DNA of 64,000 bases, from assembly GCA_004380135.1 (NCBI GenBank), contig QXCR01000138.1, forward strand, positions 1-64,000, in the 5' to 3' direction. Below the pieces are notes generated by a model. It saw nothing but the letters and a program-made list of their open reading frames with translations. It ran no database searches and was not told where the DNA came from. Below, one piece after another: positions 52,828 through 63,089 of the stretch. Source of the DNA: Stemphylium vesicarium. Lineage: Eukaryota > Ascomycota > Dothideomycetes > Pleosporales > Pleosporaceae. A program made the translations under genes and the position numbers. The stretch's first letter is position 1; every line of letters begins with the position of its first letter.

Positions 52828-54133
52828 ACAATCGTAAGAACAAGATCCTAGTATTTATCATGATGTTTTTCAATAAGGAGGTAGTAGCTCGCAAAATCGT
52901 TTTTTGCAATTCTTGCTGTTGCATAGTATCATCACAAGCAACCACGTGGCTTAGATCACATGATTTCTTATCGTAGTAAGCACTGCTTGGTGGGCAAGTG
53001 CGCCACTTAGTACATTACAACAACACAGATAGCAATACAGTTGGCACAGCCTCTACGCGACACAGCTCGCGCAGTTATATCACATGATGTAATCTTTCTG
53101 CGATGATTCCCGGCTTGGCCTCTATAGATCGTATCTGCATGAGCTAGAATGTGCCCGAGTCATGTTTTGAAGCGCCTGCAGATCTAACGCCTGTCCTGTA
53201 GAGGTCCGGAAATCAACGGCCCGAGCGGAAGACTTAGGCACAAAACAAGGATAATTGCCGCCGCTGTGCATGCGTCGGGAGAACCGGATGTCTCGCAGGC
53301 GCAGGGTGGACTAGCGTAGGTGCTAAGACCAGCGGCGTCAATAAACTACAATCGGATGGGCGGAGATAGCGAAATGAATGCTAGTCTCCAACAGCGGAAG
53401 TTAGGATCTCGTTCCGCAGGAAACCCCAAATTTCATAGCATGTGTCAGGCACGGCGATATACCGCAGCCCTCTAGTGTTCTGCCCCAGGTTCTCAACCCA
53501 TGTTCCCTTTCGCACTAGCACGTTCTTGGCTTAGCGCCACGTTCGCCCCTTCGTACGCAGCTCGCTCCCTCCATAGAACCAATACAATACGATTCACTTA
53601 TGTTCCACATCTGGTCCTATTGACAAGGCACAAGAACACAGTAATTGACGCCGTGCATGGGTTCGGAAAACCGGGTATCGTTCTAATTGGTGTCGCAAGC
53701 GCTAGGGTCAGTAGCGCAGGTGCTAGGCAAGACTGGCCGCGTCAGCGCTACCGCCCGTGGGGTCATAGTACAGCCGAATAGACGGAAATGGCGAAATGAA
53801 TGTTAGTCTCCCACAGCGGAAGCAGTCTCGCGTTAGGATTGCGTTTTACAGGTGACCTCCCAAAGGTTTATGACATTCGCCAACATCCGAGATAGCCAGA
53901 CAACTGCATACTTTTCCACCAACTAGCGGCCCTTCGAAAACTAACGTGAACAGCTAGGTACTACCAACAAGGGCGACTATAGAAAGATTCCCACCTAGTG
54001 TGGGAGACCCTCCGGCCCATGTTGTCAACATTGGTATTCCTAATCGCCTGACTATATAAATTGTTGTGATGCGCATCCTATACGAATCACTCCTCCATCT
54101 TACCTTACCGTAACGCACTTGATTGACCTCAAG
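52828..54133. other. intergenic with diverged tandem duplication
   Basis: Segments at about 53265-53400 and 53653-53822 are diverged direct copies (GTGCATG[CG]GT...AACCGG, GCGAAATGAATG[CT]TAGTCTCC[AC]ACAGCGGAAG). The later part is the BTB gene promoter. Short frames in it were not called. Confidence 0.5.
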
Positions 54134-55234
54134 ATGAATCCATACGAAAATGGCGACGTTGAGATTCTAATTCGAGATTCTCGGTTTCTTGTCTCCTCTT
54201 TCATCATGTCACAAACGTCACCCGAATTCTATAAACTCTTTACCACTCAACACGGCTCGTTGCGCGAGAGCATCGAGCTGCCAGACGAAGATCCCGTGGC
54301 GTTTCATTTGATCTGTCAATCGGCTCATGGCGCCTTTATACCGCAGGCTCACATATCGCTGCAAACGCTTGTCAACATGGCTGATGCTATCCGACGATAC
54401 AAAATCCCCGCCACATCTCGCGTACATAATACCGTGGCATTCAGTTTCATCGTACAAACGCTAAGGCTAGAAACGCTTTCCACGACCAGACTTCTCATGC
54501 TCCTTCGCGTCGCCAAGGTACTAGGCTCCACCAAATGCGAACAACTGCTCCAGGATGTATTTCTCCTTTGTCTACTTCAATTGGAAGCATTGAACACCGA
54601 GCAAATCGATGGTGGTGGTGACATAGATTGTGTTCTACTCTTAGGTATGTAGCCTGCTTCACGGACATAATGACATTTGCTAATTCTCACAGGAAATCTA
54701 ATGCTACGGGGCGCAGCATGTCGCGCAGAAGTGGCAAGCAAACTGCTGAGTTCTCCAGGTAACAATGAAGCTCTCCATCTGCGTGAGAAAAGCGACTTAG
54801 CTGTGTGGATCTTGAGAGACAGCCCCAGCTTATAGGAGATAAATACTCGTCTTCAAAGTATAAGGAGCGCTGTAGACCGTCAGAGAGAACAGCTGCTGGA
54901 CGCTAGTGGAGCGATCAGGGAAGCGACTGCAGACATCAACCGTTATGTACGCACTACGATGGAAGACGACCAAGATGCGGAAGAGGATCGTACAAAGAAG
55001 GTTATGAACCTAGACGCGTGCCATAAATTCAAACGCTTAGAAGTACAGATTGCGGAGGACGGGCAAATGTCCTGCGACTCGTTGGATGTTTATGATTTGG
55101 ACTTGGAGCGTGCTTCATCCAGCAGCACAGAGTTCGAGGATATCGAAGCCTACAGCGAACCGGTGGAAACCATGTTTGGTGGCCGGTTGGATTTCGAGGA
55201 CAACATATCGGTGAGTTCCGCCTATACTGTGTAA
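54134..55234 (+). pseudogene. BTB/POZ-domain protein gene with one in-frame TAG
   Basis: ATG at 54134; exon 1 to 54644, intron to 54692, exon 2 to 55234. The BTB core is at residues ~1-95: NGDVEILIRDSRFLVSSFIM, SPEFYKLF, ESIELPDEDPVAFHLICQSA, LQTLVNMADAIRRYKIPA. These domains form dimers and often bind Cul3. TAG at 54833-54835 (SPSL, stop, EINTRLQSI) cuts off an in-frame C-terminal part of ~133 residues (helical, then acidic with DLERASSSSTEFEDIEAYSE). The stop fits CAG to TAG. A shorter protein ending there would keep the BTB domain, so it may still be partly functional. Confidence 0.75.
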
Positions 55235-55376
55235 AGTCATTTCTCCCATACAAGGCGCATCTTAAGAAATAGAGAATCGACCGGAGATTAATGCGAAGGT
55301 TTTGTATTCCTATCAACCGCGTTCCTACAGTCCTTCCACTCACTCTAATAGCTTACACCTATCTTGCTGTGTAAGT

Positions 55377-56106
55377 TCATAGCCAGTGATATAAACTTGC
55401 AGCCTCGGCTGGGTCGATGTCTATGAACGACCAAAGCTCCTGAAGGTCCAATCCGCTTTCTAGACGCTCGTAGCTCATGTGTGCTGGGCCGTACTCTGTC
55501 AATGGCAGGTCTTGTTGCGTCGATGAGGCTATAAAGGTGCTCTGGTAAGGGACAGTTGCAGCAAAGGGTTGAAATGGTGAGGTTTCTAGCTGCGATCGCG
55601 AGGAAGATACAGTGGGTGTTGTGTTCGGCTTTCCAATCTGGTGTTGTACCTGTTCGGGCCTGTCTATCATGCCCATAGGTAGTGTGTTCACATATGCCAC
55701 AATGTCGTGCAGGAGTGGGCGGTCGTCTCCCGGGCTCCGCGCTGGCAGGGCTGGCAAGTTGTGACTAGTCCGAACGTATTCATACAACGTTTGTACTGCA
55801 TCCTGTAGCTGTCTGTTCTGTGCCTCAAGGAGAGCTATTCTGCAAACGGTGTGAGTTGGAAAGAGCGACCACTTCATTGCCTAGGGGAACGCTTACGGAG
55901 AACTTCTATCCCTCTAGTGGCCCGCATCTTGGCTGTAATGACATAAGAAATTTTCGGCTCGGCATCTGTCGCATACTCGCTCGCCATTACACAATACCAA
56001 TGTCAGAATCAAGCTCGAGAAAAGCAAAGATGGCAGCGCTTACCTTTGTTTTCCTAACTCGGCACCGATTGCACGCTTGCTTCACTCGTTTCCTGGTCCT
56101 TTCCAT
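55377..56106 (-). pseudogene. Zn(II)2Cys6 transcription factor gene, probably frameshifted
   Basis: ATG at 56106 opens MERTRKRVKQACNRCRVRKTK, the first half of a fungal binuclear zinc cluster, followed by a GTAAGC donor. The next exon should hold the second Cys half, but the three frames are unsuitable: one gives PRCGPLEG then a stop, another continues as RATRGIEVL. This looks like a one-base shift. A last exon after 55877 reads IALLEAQNRQLQDAVQTLYE (linker coil) and ends QELWSFIDIDPAEAASLYHW. If intact it would be a small DNA-binding regulator of ~220 aa. An alternative splice I cannot see could rescue it. Confidence 0.6.
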
Positions 56107-56503
56107 CGTGGATAGGGTTATTGGCTGGTGCATATCACCGGATATACAAAATATTGGGCAGGAATATTGTATGTACCCACTGGAAGAGACTTGTTTTTAA
56201 TACCTCCATATCGGTGCTGTGCCACAACAATTCATATAACGGCTTTTCAAGAGATCGGATTATGTCGTCCCTAGAGTGAACGCTACAGTGCCGCAATTGT
56301 TGTGAACGCTACCGTGCCGCACTTCGTGTGAACATGGGTTGTCCCCAACACGATGCCACGGGCAAATGTCGGCTCAATAAATGTGACAATGAATCGCTCC
56401 ACGATAATGGAGAGGCGATATTTACTTGTCAGGAAAAAAAGTGTGGTCACCGTCACCTTGTTCATTCTGAAGCACTTCGATTGCCCTATATAAGGTGGCA
56501 AGC
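56107..56503. other. intergenic
   Basis: Between the Zn2Cys6 gene (minus) and the 3' end of the DUF3723 gene (minus). An 18-bp-scale repeat, CGCTAC[AC]GTGCCGC, occurs twice near 56281-56320. No gene. Confidence 0.45.
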
Positions 56504-58811
56504 CTAAATTCGGTAACTATTGAGCTCCTGTATAATCCAAATCTTACTATTCTCATCACTATATAAGTAGTATACGTCATTCGATTGCTTAGATCGTTTA
56601 CGGCGATGTAGGATTTGCGAGGGGTCACAAAGCCTAAGTCGCCCATCTCTATCCACTAAAGCGAACAAAGGCGCCACGCCCTGCGCGCGAATACTCTTGA
56701 TTGCTTTCTTTACATCATCCTGAGTTGCGTCACATCTAAACTTCGCGATTGGATACATGTCTCGACTCCGGGGCAGATGCCAGAATGTGATGCTGGCCCT
56801 ATAGGGCCTAGCTAAGTGGTCAGGATATATGGGTACGGAGTAGACAGAGGAAGAGCGTAATAGTGATGGAGCCGGTTGGGAGTCCTCACGGCGTGATGGT
56901 GATTGGGCCGGCTCGGAGTTCTCTCGGCGTAACAGTGATGGATCCGGTTGGGTGTCCTCTCGGCGTAATAGTGATTGAGCCGGTTGGTAGTCCTCCCGAA
57001 TGCTGCTGACAGAGCTTGATCCAAACTTCTCGAAGAAAGACATAGAAACTAATACGAGCGATCCGTACTCTGTTAATGCATATCTCGGCTCTTGGGTAAG
57101 AGCGTCCCATATTGTGGGAAGAAAGAGCCCTGAGTGGTTCCTAGGCACCCGTATGATAGTCGCGTTGTCGGTGGTCATCAGCGGAGTAAGAGCAGGCGGG
57201 CGAGGCTCAAAGATCACTTGGCCATTCTGACGGGAATGAGCTTCTGCATTGAACTTGTCGGCAGGCGCAGAGAAAAAGGCACTAGGTCGTTCTTGGAGCA
57301 TGTGCATGCGAATTTGCGAAAGGTCTGGATCTTGGTTGCACAGAGACAAGATTTGGTCAGACTCGAACCCAAGCCTGCGAGCAAAATGGCCAAGCCGAAT
57401 GACCCATCCAGGCCGCTCCAACGACAGTGCCTGGTTTTGCGTTTCTTTGCGAGGGTTCCAATGGCCTTGCGCATGGCGTAACAAAAAGAGACAGAGTTGC
57501 CAGTACGCATATGTTCCGGGGTTGCTACACTCGAAAGAGCGCTCATCATCTTCGCTGTATTGTAATAGGCATTGTTGCTTATTTTTTCTAGGCCGCTCGT
57601 AGCAATGTTGAAGTAGGATGTCTCTTACTAAGGGAAGACGTCTAGATACTAGGCTGAATTCATCCCTTAGAGGGCACAATTCGCTCGCTAGAAATAACTC
57701 TTGTAAAGGAAGCATAACAGGCCCTAGTATCTTGACATGTTTAAAAAAGGTCTAGAAAGTTAGGATAAGTCCTCTAATAGCAAGAACCCTTTAAAGAATC
57801 TGAGCGCGTATAGCAGGATCGTGTGCGCGAGGAAAAATTTGGTGTGCGGCGAACAAGGTTTCGATCATCGAGCGGTCGCGAGAACTCCAAAGAGGTGCAA
57901 GGCCTGCAAGCTTCTCGATGGTGTATTCGTCACAGAGATGAGCATCACCACCTGTGATCGTATGCCAGATCTCATACATCTGGCCGAGATAGTATTCGAT
58001 CTCCTGGAAGAGTAAACATCCCGACTCGCTTTGGATTCAGGGTAATCGTACCGGTCTGCACCGCCAGCTTAGAATCAGTGGAAAAGAGCCGAGCTGTAAA
58101 CCCATCCACAGAGAGCGAAATGGCTCTAGTTTCTCAAGACAGTCGCGAAGCCATTCATTGCGCAGAACTTGATAAAGACTCTTTGCCTTAGCTCCTAGGA
58201 GCCTTCTCCATCTTAAAGCGACCGCGTAGTTTTTCTCGCGTTTATAGAATTGAATGTGGAGGAACTTTTCCCTATTACATAGAGACGCATGTCGCCTGTA
58301 GAATTGACGAATCTGAACTAACGTAGTTGTAGGTACGTCTATGTGCCGTTTAGCAGCCGACTGCGGATAAGAGAATAATGTTCTTACCTAAACTATACAA
58401 ATCAACGAGCCACCAATCATCTTGACTTTGCGGCCCATCTCGTTTTGCGGTCTCTAACCGAAATCTTCCATGGAGGCATGGTAACTCAACACCACCTGGA
58501 AGGGCAAGTCTTGGAGAAAGCCCGACGGCATACAGCGCGTCTGGAGAGATGCCGGCGCCAGCTAAACAGTCCAGGTATTCAGAAGAACCAATCAAAGCGG
58601 GCAGGTTGTGTTCTAGATCAGATATGCAGCAACCGACACAATCGTCGGGTTCTGTATCAGACACACTGTAGTATAGGTTCCGAAGTTTTATATGGGCAGT
58701 CCCAAGGTAATATCGATATTTCTTGAGCTTGATACTCATGCTTCCATCTGTTTTCGGGTGTTTGTACAGGTTCGGCTTATCTACAAATATGGTGTCACAG
58801 CTGGTACCCAC
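56504..58811 (-). pseudogene. DUF3723-type protein gene with two in-frame stops
   Basis: Exons by splice reading: 58811-58388, 58338-58052, 58003-56504; introns 49 and 48 bp; 737 codons in one phase. Family-like features: ELPCLHGRFRLETAKRDG and DWWLVDLYS (exon 1), VPTTTLVQIRQFYRRHASLC (exon 2), CDEYTIEKLAGLAPLWSSRD, WVIRLGHFARRLGFESDQIL, PALTPLMTTDNATIIRV. TAA (57791-57793) and TAG (57752-57754) lie 13 codons apart in the conserved stretch RAQIL|RVLAIRGLILTF|TFFKHVKILGP; both fit Gln codons. A four-unit repeat of RRE[DN]xxPxxSLLR-type lies near codons 580-625. The role of this fungal family is unknown; I recall it as multicopy and often near transposons. Confidence 0.75.
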
Positions 58812-58918
58812 CTGGAAAATGAGTTCGCAGGAATCTGCTCCTCTCAGAAAAGTACTTATATAGACGTTGGTGCACTCTTACGCGTGAGTATACTGTAATT
58901 TGTTCAACTTAGGTACAT

Positions 58919-61900
58919 ATGCCGCCACAGAACGGTTCAGACTGGCTGCACGGCTTTCAAAATGGATCCGATTGGTTCTTAGCGTGTGGGAGTAGCTTGC
59001 AGCGGACCACTGCTAATCTTTGCAATCCACATGCCCAATTCCCTTCGACTGTCCTGCTAATTGGTAAGCGCGAGAGAGAAGCTGCACGCCAGGCGCTGTT
59101 ACCAGGGCGTACCCACTTGAAACCATACGGCATTGCACAATTGCAGGCAGATGATTCGACGTCGGACGATGAACATCCGCTACTCGTCGCGAGCCTAGAC
59201 ATCGACAATGCTTGCAGCAAATAGAAGCCACCACAGAAGCATAACGGGCGTTCGCGTCATAAAGTCAGGTGGCTGTCAGAATATTCTTCCGCGACCGCGA
59301 CTGAATCGTTCGTGACAACTATAGTCGGCAGATTACTACTATCGTTCGTCGACGTCGTTTGTATTTTCTTGGATGATTTTTCTACTCGTGAGGAAGGGAT
59401 CCGATTCCTGCAAAGATGTGCACATCATAGTAGTCTTTCGTGGGGCTGGAAACCGCAGGTCATCCTTGTCAGCAGCAGCACGTACAGGCATAAGGGTAGT
59501 CTGGGTCTACCCATGCTCGGTAGCATTCAGCACGTAATACTACCGACAGATGGCCGCAAGACCCTACCTTCTTCTAGGTTTTTCACTCTAAAGAAAACTA
59601 TACTCTCCAGCGCGGAAATGGTAAGAAAAAGCAGGAACACCGCCAAGATGCTCTACTCGGCCTACCATCTCAACGTTTTCTTCGAGATGGCATTACGACA
59701 CGTTGCGACGTGCGCCTCCACGCCATTCAACTTTATCCTCGCTACGCGCCAATGCAATCGAATAGAAGACCATCTCTGGGTCGACCTGCGGAAGTTTTTG
59801 GAACTATGCGCTGCTAATCATACAAACAAGGAAGCTGCCTTGGCGTATGTGGCGTCTGCGTTGATGTTAGACAGTCTTCCGCCAGGCATGCATCGTAAGT
59901 GCTCTATACCCAAGCTACCATGTTTCGATCTTAACCAACAGGCTTCAAACCGTCGGCGGTCTTCGAGTTACTCTACCAATCTCACTGCTATAAAGCCTTT
60001 TCGTCGCTGCCTTCCGAGCAAGGCTTCTCGCCGGCAGCTTCATGTACACAGTTGAAAGCCATCTTCAGCCGATTCTGTTCCAAAGTCGAGAAAGAGGCGC
60101 TCACGGCGGTACAACTACACAAGAGAAATCTTCAGGACATTCCCATCGACTGGAACACGATCTACAGCTCTCAGCTCTGTCTTTACTGCCTTTTCCGTAA
60201 ACCTGAACATAGCTTGCGCTGTGGACACGCGCTTTGTGATTCCTGCACTTGCAAGTTTGGGTCAAAAAGGCAGCAGATGGAATACTCATATCGCATCTCC
60301 CAGTGCATTTTGTGCCAATTTAAGAGCGAGCTTGTAGTTCGTCTTAAGCCGCCGACCGCAGGAAGCCGCTTGCTTGTCCTGGATGGAGGCGGTATTCGGG
60401 GAATATTCACGCTACAAATACTACACGCGCTCGATCAGTATCGAAAGCTCCCCTATCCCATCTACGATGAGTTTGATTTGACGTTGGGCACGAGCACAGG
60501 TGAGTGCCTGTCCTCTTTTAACATCTATAAATAAATAGACACTAACTATCAGAGGCAGGTGGCCTCATCGTGCTTATGTTTCTTTTGCGCCGGAACATGG
60601 ACGAATGCATCGCCATCTTCAAGCAGCTGGCCAAACGGGTCTTTCTGCCTCGCCAATCCTTTGGAAGTTGCCTTCTCACAAAACTATATGGCTTTCTATC
60701 TTCTCTACTGACAGATAGCTTCTACGGAGCTGCTGAGATGGAAGCATGCGTGAAAGAAGCATTCGGGTCAGATACTGCTCTTTTTGGCTTCGTAGAATCT
60801 GACGCGGGTATGTCGGGACCAAAAGTCGCCGTTACTACGATGACCGTGTCGAACTCAAGGCTCTGTATCCTCTCCAATTATAATGGAGCTGGAGTTAGAC
60901 AAGGTGAAATCTTGTATCCCATCTTCGGGTAAGAGACTAACAGACGACTAGGTTACAAACACTATCGAGCTTCTCATGTAAAGGAGGAGGCTCTCATCTG
61001 CGACGCGTAAGTTCTGTATTTTTCTTTTCAGGTATCGAACTCATATCAGCCAGCGCCAGGGCAACTTCTGCTGCTCCGTCCTACTTCCCGGCAAAATTTA
61101 TCCGAGGGTTAGGATTTCTGCAGGATGGTGGTGCGGGAAAGCACAACAACCCCATTGACCCCGCCAAGTGGGAGTCAAAAGCCATTTGGAACACTACCCC
61201 TGACCTAGCCCTTTCCATAGGTACAGGATTCGCGCAAGATCCAGAGTCACCGCAGACCGTCTCCGGAAGATTAGGTTTTCGTGACCGCTTTTTTCCGCGC
61301 TTGTTCCGGCTGTTCAATGCCGTGTTAAATGCTTAGGGCGGCTGGGACGATCACTTAAATCGAGTCCCTAGAGACGAACGGCACAAATACTTCCGCATCA
61401 ACATAGCGCTAAGCAGAGAGCCTGCGCTTGATGATGTTAGCAAAATGCCAGAACTAGAAGACTTGGCTGCGACTTTTCTTCGGGGTTACGACTTCGCCAG
61501 CATTACCCAGGCATTCTTTGCTGCCTCGTTCTTCTTCGAACTTCACCGGAAGCCGGTAGCGAAGAAGACGTCGGTAGTATGCTCAGGTTCCATCCGCAGT
61601 CGTAGCCCAGACACACGCGCGCTGGTCGAGAGAATCTTGCAAGAGTATCCAGCAGCCTCCTTCACTACAGAAGATGGTACTAGTCTAGGCTACCTCGGCG
61701 GTTCAAGTCTTTGTGCTACATGTGGTCGTTACTGCAAGGCTGTTCATTTCAAAGTCCACCACGTCGACCAGAACCTATCCATTTACCTACAGTTCAACCG
61801 ATTGGGTCAGCACAGAATCAGCGGATTTCCGCAATCAATGACACAGTTCGCAAGGCTTCAGCTGCTAGACACTGGGTTTGGCAGATCAGATCATCAAATT

Positions 61901-61930
61901 GCGGACTATGCGGGTACGAGCGGCTGTTAG
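58919..61930 (+). pseudogene. large RING-patatin phospholipase-like gene with two in-frame TAGs
   Basis: Exons: 58919-59894, 59942-60499, 60559-60903, 60952-61006, 61050-61930; introns 47, 59, 48 and 43 bp, phases consistent. The N-terminal ~430 residues match the long leader of this fungal family (VVCIFLDDFSTREEGIRFLQ, DSLPPGMHRFKPSAVFELLY). Then a RING-like cluster (CLYCLFRKPEHSLRCGHALC, CILC) and the patatin domain: LVLDGGGIRGIFTLQIL (oxyanion hole), GTSTGG (nucleophile Ser), and LQDGGAGKHNNP (catalytic Asp). TAG at 59222-59224 and TAG at 61334-61336 interrupt an otherwise continuous frame; both fit CAG. Patatin enzymes cleave membrane lipids; several fungal immune proteins use such domains. 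Translation from the internal frame between the stops would still contain the active site. Confidence 0.85.
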
Positions 61931-62615
61931 TGCAACTCCAGCAGGAAAAGAAAAAAAGCTATACCTTTAAAAACTGCGCTCTCTAAGAGGCGGTGCTCCA
62001 GGTTAACCGTAGGAAAGACTATATAATATGCAGGAATAGACTACATAGTAATTGAATGAAAGGGAACTCAACCTTTAGCTAGGGAAGAAGCTTGCACGAA
62101 AACATCCACTTAACACTTAATCTAAACGCATTTTCTTATATTATTTATTGACTTGTTAGAATCTTAAGCTTGCAAAAATTATGAGACTCTAAGTAATAGT
62201 ACTGGCTCTAATTCGATATCTGCGGGCGATGTCATCGAAGTCGCGACGGGGGCGAGCGGATCGCAAAAACTATGATCGGTTTACCTAAGATAGCATCACC
62301 GAAAGAAGGCGATACGACTAAGCACGCCGTAAACGAACAGGGTTGGTGTAGTCACGGGGTACTCGTTTCCAAGTCGCTACTTATGGAACAAATGGGCTCA
62401 CATAGCCGCATAACCTTGGGCGGGTCTCACTTAACCTACCCTCTGTTGTGCCGTCACTGGATTTGTCCTTGCCATTTTAGCGCTTAGCAGGATAGGATCT
62501 TCACGCTTTCACAATACCAACAGCTTAGTAGTAGAAGATGCATACGTAGATACCAGACAGTCATGAACGAGAATGCAAAAAAATAAAATCTATTTACGCA
62601 GTTCTATCAAGTATG
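61931..62615. other. intergenic
   Basis: 3' flank of the patatin gene; AT-rich. A plus frame at 62272-62487 has no recognisable content. Confidence 0.4.
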
Positions 62616-63089
62616 TCACGTAGCCCTGTCCGCGGTTCGCTTTTCCTGCTCGACTGCCATAGCTAGTAGTTTCGAATACTTCTCGTGAACTTCCATCGAC
62701 CAAGGTACCAAATTGTTGACATAGCGTTGCGCTATGACAAGGCTTTTCTCCATACTATCTAACCGTTTACAGAACATGTCGTACAGCTCCGCGATATCGT
62801 GACGCAGCTGTTGGACCTCGTTTTGCAATGTAGCCAGCTTCTCGTGTGTTTGGGACGGTGTGTTGTCGTTGGCAGCAGACTCGACGGCGGTGGTCGTGGT
62901 CTGTTCGAAGCCTTCATACGGATCTGGTAGAGGGAACGTATTCTCCCAATCGAAATCCCACTCCTGTTCTGGAATGGGTGGCAGACTAGAATGGAATGTG
63001 GTGGATGACCCCGGGGCGAGCATTGCGTTCAAAGATGGAAATAAAGCCGGCTGTTCAGGAAACAACGTATTTTGATCGCTCGAAGACAT
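62616..63089 (-). CDS. uncharacterised coiled-coil protein
   Basis: 157 aa from ATG at 63089 (MSSSDQNTLFPEQPALFPSL); the frame is open upstream but the extra residues look non-coding. Acidic/aromatic phrases (EQEWDFDWENTFPLPDP) come first, then a coiled coil at residues ~88-125 (KLATLQNEVQQLRHDIAELY). A final helical segment follows (SMEVHEKYSKLLAMAVEQE). No DNA-binding motif. It may be a regulator fragment or scaffold; family not recognised. Confidence 0.5.
   Translation of the reverse strand: MSSSDQNTLFPEQPALFPSLNAMLAPGSSTTFHSSLPPIPEQEWDFDWENTFPLPDPYEGFEQTTTTAVESAANDNTPSQTHEKLATLQNEVQQLRHDIAELYDMFCKRLDSMEKSLVIAQRYVNNLVPWSMEVHEKYSKLLAMAVEQEKRTADRAT

Noticed and set aside
53184..53220. A third mariner-type MITE starting TAACGCCTGTCC
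   Set aside because: No matching inverted arm was found downstream.
45340..61336. Reassignment of TAA/TAG to glutamine
   Set aside because: Other intact genes here end with TAG or TAA (for example the chitinase at 10635-10637 and the 977-aa gene) and use CAA/CAG freely, so the standard code holds.
62272..62487. 71-codon plus frame
   Set aside because: No protein-like motif and no neighbouring support.
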